From Marivivens sp. (lineage in GTDB: Bacteria > Pseudomonadota > Alphaproteobacteria > Rhodobacterales > Rhodobacteraceae), in NCBI GenBank assembly GCA_030827165.1, contig JAURFB010000024.1, forward strand, positions 1-32,909: 32,909 bases of DNA, given 5' to 3'. Positions within the stretch are counted from its first letter, which is position 1. Each line of letters opens with the position of its first letter. Shown in pieces: positions 1 to 6,793 of this stretch. The notes under the pieces were generated by a model. The model saw only the letters and a program-made list of their open reading frames with translations, did no database searches and was not told the origin of the DNA. The position numbers and the translations under genes were made by a program.

Positions 1-103
1 AGAAAGGATCAAACGGAAGACCATCGAAACGCGGCGCTTGCTTCACCGCAAATCCGCCGCATAATCACATGAACCAGATGAGCCAGACCCTCTCTTAGCT
101 CAG
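1..103 (+). mobile_element. Possible 3' end of an insertion sequence or other truncated gene
   Basis: The window opens inside a reading frame (frame 2) that codes about 20 basic residues, ending KSAA, before a TAA at 62-64. It is followed by non-coding sequence rich in short pyrimidine runs. The short basic C-terminus and the following stretch look to me like the end of a transposase and an IS terminus. I see no matching inverted repeat inside the window, so this is a weak inference. It could equally be the tail of an ordinary gene. Confidence 0.2.
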
Positions 104-280
104 CCCGCCAACTGGCCCAAAAACTCTGACGACGGACAGTCGTCCCCCAGAAGGGACATTTCCCCTATGAAGTGACCCTTGGGTGTGATGGCTCAACGGT
201 TTTTCTTGCTTGGTTCCACGGAGAATTGAACCACCTTGGCGGCTCATGCGTATAAGACCTGACAAACAATGGAGATACCA

Positions 281-445
281 ATGTCAGATTGCACCTGCGG
301 ACGTAGCCCAACCGGAAAATGTGTCGGCTGGCACGGACTAACTGAAGAGCAGTACGTTGAGAAGAAAGCTGCGTATGAGGCTAGGCAGACTGCAAAGGCC
401 CAAGGAACAATCGTTCTGCAAGCCACGGATTCGGGATCGAATTAG
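281..445 (+). CDS. Small cysteine-rich protein with a CDGSH-like motif
   Basis: A 54-residue reading frame starts at ATG 281 behind a good ribosome binding site (GGAGA at about 271-275). Near the N-terminus it has the pattern C-x-C-x2-S-x4-C-x-G-x-H (residues 4-18, CTCGRSPTGKCVGWH). This resembles the 2Fe-2S ligand set of CDGSH proteins (three Cys and one His), but it is one residue shorter and lacks the Asp of CDG. The rest is a charged helix (EEQYVEKKAAYEARQTAK). The role is unknown; an Fe-S or zinc site is an inference. It stands alone, about 140 bp upstream of the SOUL gene on the same strand. Confidence 0.6.
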   Translation: MSDCTCGRSPTGKCVGWHGLTEEQYVEKKAAYEARQTAKAQGTIVLQATDSGSN

Positions 446-586
446 TAGTTTGCTAGACCGGCACCATTTGACTGCGGCCCTTGCGTTGCTTCTTTCCTTC
501 ATACAGCCCCATTTCGATGCATGCGATGTATCTGAGTGACCTTCCTCAGAAATTTTGTGATTAATTTACGAAGCAAACTATCATCA

Positions 587-1180
587 ATGATCCGCCCCTT
601 GGTTGCGCTCATTGCATTAATGACAGGAGGAGCGGCAATGGCATACGAAGAACCTTCTTATCGTGTTGTGCACCAAGGGGGTGAATATGAAATTCGACAA
701 TATGAAGATCGAATAGCAGCACAAGTCACGTCCGGCGGGAGCCAAAATGGGTCATTCGGATTACTGTTCCAGTACATTTCTGGCGCAAATACTGCTTCAG
801 AGAAGGTGGCTATGACTACACCAGTGGCCCAATCAGAAAAGATCGCAATGACGGTGCCTGTCGCTCAGTCCTCTGGTGGCCAATCGGGCTTCATGCAATT
901 CTTTCTCCCAGCGCAATACACGCTGGAGACCGCACCAAAGCCCACGAACCCTCGCGTCGAAATCGTAAGCGTCGAAGGCGGCTACTACGCGGTGCGAACC
1001 TACAAGGGTAGTGCGAATGAAAAGAATTTTCTAAAAGCACAGTCAGATTTGCTGAACCAGTTGGCCGTAGACGGAGTTGCTGCATCTGGCCAGGTGATTA
1101 GAGCTACTTACAATGGCCCATTCACCCCTCCCTTCATGAGACGAAACGAGGCAATGGTCAGGGTCGACTGGAATGGATGA
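587..1180 (+). CDS. SOUL-family haem-binding-like protein, exported
   Basis: The 197-residue protein has a clear signal peptide, MIRPLVALIALMTGGAAMA, with likely cleavage before YEEP. The mature part has SOUL/HBP features: Y-R-V-V-x-Q-G-G-E-Y-E-I-R-x-Y near its start, paired KVAMTTPV and KIAMTVPV strands, and a C-terminal YNGPFTPPFMRRNE motif typical of the family. SOUL proteins bind haem or related tetrapyrroles; here the site would be periplasmic. The frame is open back to GTG 536, but the ATG at 587 starts exactly at the signal peptide and is preferred. It precedes the photolyase block but is not in an operon with it. Codon use is AT-richer than in the right half of the window. Confidence 0.88.
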   Translation: MIRPLVALIALMTGGAAMAYEEPSYRVVHQGGEYEIRQYEDRIAAQVTSGGSQNGSFGLLFQYISGANTASEKVAMTTPVAQSEKIAMTVPVAQSSGGQSGFMQFFLPAQYTLETAPKPTNPRVEIVSVEGGYYAVRTYKGSANEKNFLKAQSDLLNQLAVDGVAASGQVIRATYNGPFTPPFMRRNEAMVRVDWNG

Positions 1181-1335
1181 GCGTTAGGTCGCACTTCTCT
1201 ATGTGTCACCTGCCACTCTTATCAGACCCTCTTTTGCTAGGATCTCCTCATGGCACGGTCGGAAGACGCAGCTAATTACCCACATGCCAGACAGCATCCT
1301 TCAACGTCTCAAGCCAATTTCTATATTGCGCCGCA

Positions 1336-1824
1336 TCACCTGTTTGGCGCCACTCCTGTCCCAGATCTAGGCTTCGCGGTCGAGACGCCGAGTTTGGATA
1401 ATGCCATCGAGATTGCGGGGCGGATCCACAGAAATCCCCTGTAGAACAGTTCCAAAGCCGCCAACGTCCCAGGAAGAGACGCAACCTTCGCCAACCAAGA
1501 CCAGTTTGGCAGGGCACGCCAAATCTCTACAAACGCATCGGCTCCTGAAATCAGAACACCGTCGTGACGGCGGACGTGAAAGCGTCGCATGGCCTCTTCA
1601 AGTGCCAAATCATGAACCGTATCGCCGTCCCCTTGAGACACATCTACGAGTTTGAGGTTGGTTCCTCCAATTCTTGAGGCATAGAACGCTATCTCCCTCG
1701 TGCACAGTGGGCACGACCCATCATAGTAAAGGGTCGGACCGCAAGGGCCGTTCTGGGGGATCTCTATGGGTCCTGAAGCGGTCGCATCCTGACGAAATCT
1801 GATCATCGCGAGTTTCATTCTCAT
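1336..1824 (-). CDS. DCC-family thiol-disulfide oxidoreductase (DUF393)
   Basis: The protein is 162 residues, with the family signature LYYDGSCPLCTREIAFY at residues 32-48. The CxxC pair is C38 and C41 in a thioredoxin-like N-terminus. Later come the typical GADAFVEIWRALP and a C-terminal hydrophobic stretch with a YRGFLWIRP-type segment. The DCC family is named for its DxxCxxC motif; activity is presumed redox and the substrate is unknown. ATG 1824 lies just after the photolyase stop (1827), so the two genes are probably co-transcribed. ATG 1818 and ATG 1806 are in-frame alternatives. DUF393 next to photolyase genes is a recurring bacterial arrangement, which supports a role in light or oxidative damage. 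Confidence 0.88.
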   Translation of the reverse strand: MRMKLAMIRFRQDATASGPIEIPQNGPCGPTLYYDGSCPLCTREIAFYASRIGGTNLKLVDVSQGDGDTVHDLALEEAMRRFHVRRHDGVLISGADAFVEIWRALPNWSWLAKVASLPGTLAALELFYRGFLWIRPAISMALSKLGVSTAKPRSGTGVAPNR

Positions 1825-1826
1825 GC

Positions 1827-3281
1827 CTAAAGAATTAGAGCCTGTTCGATCATTAAAGTGCCGTCTTGACCTCGATTTTGGTAGGCGTTCAGAGCCCGAT
1901 TGCGCCCTTCGGAAAGCCCGACGAGGGGCTTGGGATATTGATTTGCAGCGGAGAGGTCCCAACTGCGCGGGCAGGCCTCAAAGAATTCCAGAGCCTCGGG
2001 TCCTGGTTTGGGCGCAAGTTCGGCGACATACCGGTGAATGTAGGTGTTATGTGGATCAAATTTCTCGGCCTGTGTCTCGGGGTTGAAGATGCGAAAATAG
2101 GGGGCCGCATCCGGCCCTGAACCTGCCACCCACTGCCAACCCATCGCATTTGCTGCAGGGTCCCAGTCGATCAGGCACTCTTCAAACCACTTCTGACCAA
2201 CCCGCCAATGCTTCATCATGTGTTTGGTCAAATACGATCCAACGATCATACGGCTGCGATTATGCATATGGCCAGTGACGTACATCTCGCGCATCGCCGC
2301 ATCGACGAAGGGAATGCCCGTTCGGCCCTGTTTCCATCGCAGAACATCGCCATCGTCCTCCAGAGACCAAGGAAAAGCATCCCATTCGGGCCTCCAGTTT
2401 TGTGTGGTGATACGAGGGGTATGGAAGACTAGTTGATACGCAAACTCTCGCCAGACCAACTCCTGAAGGAAATGCTCGGCACCGCGACTACCTTCAAGAA
2501 GCGCTCGCATACCTGCGTGCCAAACAGTCCGCGGCCCTATCTCCCCCCAAGCCAGGTTCTCGGATAGCCGGGATGTGGCAAGTTCGGCGGGAAAATCCCT
2601 TCGGCTCTTGTATGCGTCGATCCGCGACATCAAGAAATCTGATAGGCGCTCTAGTGCCCTTTTCTCCCCCACACAGGCGTATCGAGTCAAAAAGGGCGCA
2701 CCACGGTGAACGCCATCTCCTAGACGCAGATCTTGCAGATGGACACTTTCCGGCCATTGAGTAGGCACCCTCAGCCTTCGGGGCGCATGTTCGGGTGCAG
2801 AAACAGAAAGCTTTCTGACGGCACGCCACATTGGACTAAATACCTTGTAGAACTCGCCCGACTTTGGACTGACGTTCCAGGGTTCAAAAAGGAGGTGGCC
2901 CGGGAAACTCTTTGCCTCAATGCCTGAAGCTTTTAGTAGCTTCTTGACGTCCGTGTCTCTCGCGACTGCATCGGGGTCATATGCTCGCGTCCACCAAACG
3001 TCCTGAGCGCCTGTTTCTTTCACGAGCGCATTCAAGGCCTCAGTCGCGTTCCCACGCCTCAAGACAAGACGTGAACCCACTTCTTCTAGTGAATGTCCGA
3101 AGGTCTTGATTGCTTGGGCGAGCCGCCACTTCGGGGCGGCTCCAAAGGTCCCGGCTACCTCGTCGAGAATGAATACCGGAATGATTGGCCTACCAGTTTG
3201 GCAGGCCTCAGCCAGTGCCGGATGATCTCCCAGTCTGAAATCCCTGCGAAACCACAAAATGATAGGTGAGGAATTGTCCAT
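1827..3281 (-). CDS. phrB: Deoxyribodipyrimidine photolyase (class I cryptochrome/photolyase family)
   Basis: A full-length 484-residue flavoprotein predicted to split UV-induced cyclobutane pyrimidine dimers in DNA using blue light and FADH-. The N-terminal antenna domain starts ILWFRRDFRLGDHPAL. The C-terminal FAD domain shows the family blocks LSENLAWGEIGPR, ELVWREFAYQL, GRTGIPFVDAAMREMYVTGHMHNRSRM and LIDWDPAANAMGWQWVAGSGPDAAPYFRIFNP, ending with YPKPLVGLSEGRNRALNAYQ. ATG 3281 has an AAGGA site upstream. DUF393 follows immediately on the same strand. DUF2256 and a short-chain dehydrogenase diverge on the other side, as in light-inducible photoprotection clusters. The symbol is given by family; the exact lesion specificity is not shown by sequence. 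Confidence 0.95.
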   Translation of the reverse strand: MDNSSPIILWFRRDFRLGDHPALAEACQTGRPIIPVFILDEVAGTFGAAPKWRLAQAIKTFGHSLEEVGSRLVLRRGNATEALNALVKETGAQDVWWTRAYDPDAVARDTDVKKLLKASGIEAKSFPGHLLFEPWNVSPKSGEFYKVFSPMWRAVRKLSVSAPEHAPRRLRVPTQWPESVHLQDLRLGDGVHRGAPFLTRYACVGEKRALERLSDFLMSRIDAYKSRRDFPAELATSRLSENLAWGEIGPRTVWHAGMRALLEGSRGAEHFLQELVWREFAYQLVFHTPRITTQNWRPEWDAFPWSLEDDGDVLRWKQGRTGIPFVDAAMREMYVTGHMHNRSRMIVGSYLTKHMMKHWRVGQKWFEECLIDWDPAANAMGWQWVAGSGPDAAPYFRIFNPETQAEKFDPHNTYIHRYVAELAPKPGPEALEFFEACPRSWDLSAANQYPKPLVGLSEGRNRALNAYQNRGQDGTLMIEQALIL

Positions 3282-3547
3282 TTGCGTCCTTCAATGCTTG
3301 TTCTTGATACGGTCACTCAATTCAAGGCGATCAAAAAAATCGGGCGGCTTGTCGGGAAATCCACAGAACTTTCATCAGCACATGCAACGGCCCAGTACTG
3401 CCAAGCCCTTCTGGCGAGGCCATTTATTCACCTCACGAGATAGCGGTCGTTGTGGGAAATGATCCGACTGATCTACAGCACTGGCTGAGGCGTAGCAGAT
3501 AGAGGCCAAATTTGGTCTTGTTCGTAACCATGGAATGCCGGTGCGGG

Positions 3548-3706
3548 ATGACCAAATATACAAAACAAAAAGGTAATCTGCCCCAAAAGCCATGCCATTC
3601 TTGCGGCCGACCATTCACCTGGCGGCGCAAATGGTCAGCCTGCTGGGACGATGTCAGATACTGTTCCGAAAGATGCCACCGATCGCGGCGAGGAGCAGCG
3701 AAATGA
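3548..3706 (+). CDS. DUF2256 family small zinc-finger-like protein
   Basis: The protein is 52 residues with the whole DUF2256 pattern: LPQKPCHSCGRPFTWRRKW, then WDDVRYCSERCHRSRR. Four cysteines in two CxxC-like pairs (CHSC and CSERC) probably bind zinc. The function is unknown. Family members often sit beside photolyase, cryptochrome and short-chain dehydrogenase genes, as here. The next gene starts inside the stop of this one (ATGA at 3703-3706), so translation is likely coupled. The frame is open further back (ATG 3530, and 3512 as an alternative start), but the conserved family region fits the ATG at 3548. Confidence 0.85.
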   Translation: MTKYTKQKGNLPQKPCHSCGRPFTWRRKWSACWDDVRYCSERCHRSRRGAAK

Positions 3707-4368
3707 CTGGAAGAGCACTTGTGATAGGGGCATCGGGCGGGATTGGAGGGGCGCTTTCTAAGGCCCTAATGCTTGCAGGAAATGCGGTTCTTGAAATCTC
3801 TAGGTCAAGGGATGGATTCGACATCACTGATCCATCGAGTGTAGCTGACCATCTCGAAAAGCTCGATGGGACCTTTGACAAGGTCCTGATCGCGACTGGA
3901 ATCCTTGCCCCGTCAAACAAACGCCCTGAAAAGTCACTCTCAGAGATTGAGGCCGGCGATATGGCGCATGTCTTTGCAGTAAATGCCATCGGACCGGCAC
4001 TCGTCCTCAGCCATGCTGCAAGGCTCCTCCCGCTCAAGCAGCGGGCTATCGTCGGTGTTCTTACCGCGCGTGTCGGCTCTATTGGAGACAATGGTTTGGG
4101 GGGATGGTACAGTTATCGCGCTTCAAAGGCTGCCGCGAACCAGGTTGTACGCACCGCCTCGATCGAAATCGCGCGGAAACGGAAAAATTCGATTGTAGTG
4201 GCACTGCATCCCGGAACGGTATCGACACCGTTTACGGACGCCTACCCTGCTCATAGCAAAGTGTCCCCTGACGTAGCGGCTGAGAATATTCTTAGCGTTC
4301 TGGAAGGGCTGGAGCCGTCGGACAATGGCAACTTCTTTGACTGGGCGGGGAAACCTGTTCCATGGTAA
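3703..4368 (+). CDS. Short-chain dehydrogenase/reductase (SDR)
   Basis: A 221-residue single-domain Rossmann oxidoreductase. The NAD(P)-binding motif GASGGIG lies at residues 9-15, an NAG-like ATG at 65-67, the catalytic Ser near 126 and the Tyr-Lys pair in YRASK (Y138, K142). It is shorter than the usual 250 residues, as in the CsgA/C-factor-like SDR subgroup. The start overlaps the DUF2256 stop and has AGGAG about 8 bases upstream. The substrate cannot be read from the sequence. Its pairing with DUF2256 and the divergent photolyase suggests it belongs to a light or oxidative stress response. Confidence 0.9.
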   Translation: MTGRALVIGASGGIGGALSKALMLAGNAVLEISRSRDGFDITDPSSVADHLEKLDGTFDKVLIATGILAPSNKRPEKSLSEIEAGDMAHVFAVNAIGPALVLSHAARLLPLKQRAIVGVLTARVGSIGDNGLGGWYSYRASKAAANQVVRTASIEIARKRKNSIVVALHPGTVSTPFTDAYPAHSKVSPDVAAENILSVLEGLEPSDNGNFFDWAGKPVPW

Positions 4369-4837
4369 AGTACGGGCCCTTCGCGCTGTGATCAGCCCCA
4401 TCTGACTGGTCCAATTTGAATGTTAGTGCATGATTGGCCTGGGTTCCATCGGCACGATGCTTTCCGGCGCGGGCGGGCGATATCCCAATGAGCTTTGCGA
4501 GCTCTTGACGCGGCTCCTAGATCAACGATTGTCGAGCTGCCGGATAATCTCCGAAACCTCTGACCCTTGGCACCGCTTGTTTCCTAACAGAGACTGAGAC
4601 AGCCCCCGCCACCGCATTCGCTCTATCGTCATGGCTGCTGGGCGCATGGTCGATAATGTCTCGGCCGCCTCGCGTGGTGCGGCGCTCAAAGCCGACCAGC
4701 TGCTTCTTCAACTCTGGGCACGGGGGCAGCTCTATAACTCCGGCGCTGAGCGCTGGGGCAAAGTGACGTGGTCGGACGGAACACTCGCCTTACGGCGCCA
4801 GTCTGCCTTTGATTCCATCGATTCTAAGGAGGATCAG
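4369..4837. other. Stretch without a recognised gene; possible decayed reading frame
   Basis: No family is recognisable here. On the plus strand one frame reads ATG 4430 to a TGA at 4595-4597 (55 codons). After that TGA the same frame stays open to 4843 (with an ATG at 4631, 70 codons, ending KEDQW). The two halves could be one gene with an in-frame stop, but neither half resembles anything I know, and the ribosome binding sites are poor. The base composition of the second half is closer to the core genome than to the flanking accessory genes. Confidence 0.35.
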
Positions 4838-4882
4838 TGGTGAGCCGTGCAGGATTCATACCTGCGACCCACTGTTTAAAAG
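4838..4882 (-). repeat. Decayed 3' half of a tRNA-Lys gene (old attachment-site-like remnant)
   Basis: Read on the minus strand, this is the 3' half of a bacterial tRNA-Lys. It has the anticodon loop CTTTTAA (4882-4876), the anticodon stem 3' strand, the variable loop, the T stem GCAGG/CCTGC, the acceptor strand ACGGCTC, a discriminator A and an encoded CCA (4840-4838). The T loop reads TATGAAT instead of the usual TTCGAAT, and the anticodon stem is imperfect. Sequence 5' of the anticodon loop does not form the rest of a tRNA. Such halves, broken at the anticodon loop, are typical leftovers of integration at a tRNA gene. It is not a functional tRNA. Confidence 0.8.
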
Positions 4883-4951
4883 TTTCTGACCCACTAATAT
4901 TTTGAAACTAGACATTCTTGCATCTCAGTAACCGCTCAATAGATTGCGGAG

Positions 4952-5926
4952 ATGCTGCGTCTCCTGCTTCTTATTTCGGTCCTAATCGCACTCTTCGTGT
5001 TGATTGTCCTCTGGTTGACCCAACGCCATGAGGCTGAGGCAACTTCGGCTTACCCGCCGGAGGGGCAGTTCCTCGAGGTCAGCGGGCGAAAAGTCCATGC
5101 AGTCGTATTGGGAAACGGTCCGGATCTAGTGCTGATCCACGGGGCGAACGGCAATACGCGTGACATGACATTCTCTTTGGCGAGCGAGCTGACTGACCGC
5201 TACCGGATCATCATCTTCGACCGCCCGGGTCTGGGCTATACAGACAGGGTCAGCCCCAGTTTTGCCGGAGCGTTTGCAACTCGGGGTGAAAGTCCTGCCG
5301 AACAGGCGGCCATGTTGCAGAAGGCGGCTGCAATGCTAGGGGCGGATCGACCCATAGTGTTGGGTCACTCTTACGGCGGTGCGGTTGCGCTTGCTTGGGC
5401 GGTCACTATGCCTGACACCTTGGCGGCAGTGGTGTCGGTAGGCGGGGTATCTCTGCCTTGGCCGGGAAAATTGGACCCTCTCTATCGCTACGTCGGGACG
5501 TCATTGGGCGGAGCGCTATTGGCCCCGGTTTTGTCAGCGTTTGTTCCGGACAGGTATGTGTCGGACACAATTGAGTTGATCTTTGCTCCCTCGGAAGCGC
5601 CAAGGGGCTATTCAGACTACGTCGGACCTGCGCTTTCTCTAAGGAGCGACACGATACGGGCGAACTCACGTCAGGTGAATGATCTGCGCCCCTACATTGT
5701 CGAAATGTCAAAGTCCTATCCAGAACTGGTTCTTCCAGTCGAGTTGGTGCACGGGACCTCCGACGCCATCGTTCCAATTGATGTTCACGCGCGACCGGTG
5801 TCACTCGTCCTACCGAACGCAATTTTGACTGAAATTGAGGGAGCGGGGCATATGCCGCATCACACCCACGCTGATGTAGTCATCGCCGCCATTGATCGAG
5901 CCGCGCGGCGTGCTGGTTTTCCCTAG
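4952..5926 (+). CDS. Membrane-anchored alpha/beta hydrolase
   Basis: The protein has 324 residues. An N-terminal hydrophobic helix (about residues 2-22, LRLLLLISVLIALFVLIVLW) is followed by a Thr/Gln/Arg turn, so it is probably an inner-membrane anchor with the catalytic domain outside. The hydrolase domain shows the oxyanion segment LIHGANGN (62-68), the nucleophile elbow GHSYGG with S140, the acid HGTSDAIVP (D271) and the His GAGHMPHH (H300). The substrate is unknown; esterase, lipase or haloperoxidase-like enzymes all fit. It stands alone on the plus strand, just downstream of the tRNA-Lys remnant, and may be cargo of an integrated element. Confidence 0.88.
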   Translation: MLRLLLLISVLIALFVLIVLWLTQRHEAEATSAYPPEGQFLEVSGRKVHAVVLGNGPDLVLIHGANGNTRDMTFSLASELTDRYRIIIFDRPGLGYTDRVSPSFAGAFATRGESPAEQAAMLQKAAAMLGADRPIVLGHSYGGAVALAWAVTMPDTLAAVVSVGGVSLPWPGKLDPLYRYVGTSLGGALLAPVLSAFVPDRYVSDTIELIFAPSEAPRGYSDYVGPALSLRSDTIRANSRQVNDLRPYIVEMSKSYPELVLPVELVHGTSDAIVPIDVHARPVSLVLPNAILTEIEGAGHMPHHTHADVVIAAIDRAARRAGFP

Positions 5927-6131
5927 ACATGTCAGCGGCTTCAGCTGAAGCATCTTGGATAGCCCCCGACGTCAGTAGTTTTCAGTGACGCGTTTGCGAG
6001 CGGGGAAGGCAATGCTTACCTCAAAAGGCAAGTGATGATCATATAGGTCGAGGTGTTTGTCAGTTTCGCTCTTGCCACAACATTGCTTGGCAAAATAGAA
6101 CAAAGGATGAACATACAGCAGCGAGGGTGTC

Positions 6132-6386
6132 ATGCCAAAAGGTCGGGTCGAGCGGCTAATACCCCGGCGCTACCAGACTGTAGGCAACATGATCGCTGAG
6201 GGTGTGAAGGTCAGAGCTCACTGCTCGAAGTGCGACCTAACACTCGTGGTCGACCTGGAGCTTCTCAAGTCCCACAACGGCGAGACCTTCAGCTTGATCG
6301 GCAAGCGAGGGAAGTGCAGGCGGCTAAACTGTGATGGCTCTACTTTGTTTTTGGCAGAGGGTCACGGCAGGTTTGAGCCGCTATGA
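6132..6386 (+). CDS. Small zinc-ribbon-like hypothetical protein
   Basis: The protein is 84 residues, starting at ATG 6132 behind GCGAGGG. It has CSKC near residue 32 and a later C-x5-C (CRRLNC) near 67-72. Between them lie a DLELL segment and a GETFSLIGK segment, followed by GSTLFLA. The arrangement of paired cysteines around a beta-rich core suggests a small metal-binding fold. It resembles small conserved hypothetical proteins of alphaproteobacteria, but I cannot assign a family name or a role. It is separated by about 200 bp from the hydrolase upstream. Confidence 0.65.
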   Translation: MPKGRVERLIPRRYQTVGNMIAEGVKVRAHCSKCDLTLVVDLELLKSHNGETFSLIGKRGKCRRLNCDGSTLFLAEGHGRFEPL

Positions 6387-6486
6387 TTGCTTTCGCTCAA
6401 GCAATTATGACTTTTTTGTGACTTCTGTAATCTGTTGCCCCTTGTGCGCTCTTATCTTGAACACTTGCAAACAAGGGAGAATCCAA

Positions 6487-6711
6487 ATGAAGAAGTTAAT
6501 TTCTGTATCACTGGTCGCGTTTGCTGCTTTGTCGGCTCCAGCCTTTGCAGATGCTCCAGGTGCGTCAGGCGTCGCCGGAACCTACGGCGAGGTGCACAAA
6601 GGATTGGCGACTTCGGGTGCTACAGGTCAAGGCCCGAACCGCGGCGGCCATGTGCCTGGGCAGATGCACGGCGGCATGACCGGTTTTGCCGGAGTCGGCA
6701 AAGGAGCCTGA
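6487..6711 (+). CDS. Small exported Gly/His-rich protein
   Basis: The protein is 74 residues with a textbook signal peptide, MKKLISVSLVAFAALSAPAFA, cleaved before DAPG. The mature part is only about 53 residues, rich in Gly, Ala, His and Met (GGHVPGQMHGGMTG), with no cysteine and no recognisable fold. It is probably unstructured in the periplasm. The His/Met-rich stretch might bind a metal, but that is speculation. AGGGAGA lies 8-14 bases before the ATG. It lies between the zinc-ribbon-like gene and the end of the recombinase gene, so it is likely part of the island cargo. Confidence 0.65.
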   Translation: MKKLISVSLVAFAALSAPAFADAPGASGVAGTYGEVHKGLATSGATGQGPNRGGHVPGQMHGGMTGFAGVGKGA

Positions 6712-6721
6712 AAGTAGAAAG

Positions 6722-6755
6722 ACCTGTCGCTGAGCCATTTGGTTTGGCGGCAGGT
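6722..6755 (+). terminator. Inverted repeat after the small exported-protein gene
   Basis: ACCTGTCGC at 6722-6730 pairs with GCGGCAGGT at 6747-6755 (8 of 9 positions). This could form a hairpin in the transcript just past the stop at 6711. No run of T follows, so a classic intrinsic terminator is doubtful. Confidence 0.35.
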
Positions 6756-6793
6756 AGCTACATGACCTCAGAAGCGTCGATCCGGCGGATAGT

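Noticed and set aside
4838-4882. A functional tRNA-Lys
   Set aside because: The 5' half is missing and the T loop is altered.
6779-6793. TCCGGCGGATAG as a second copy of the tRNA-Asn 3' end (island attachment site)
   Set aside because: Only about eight consecutive bases match; a real attachment repeat should include part of the T arm.
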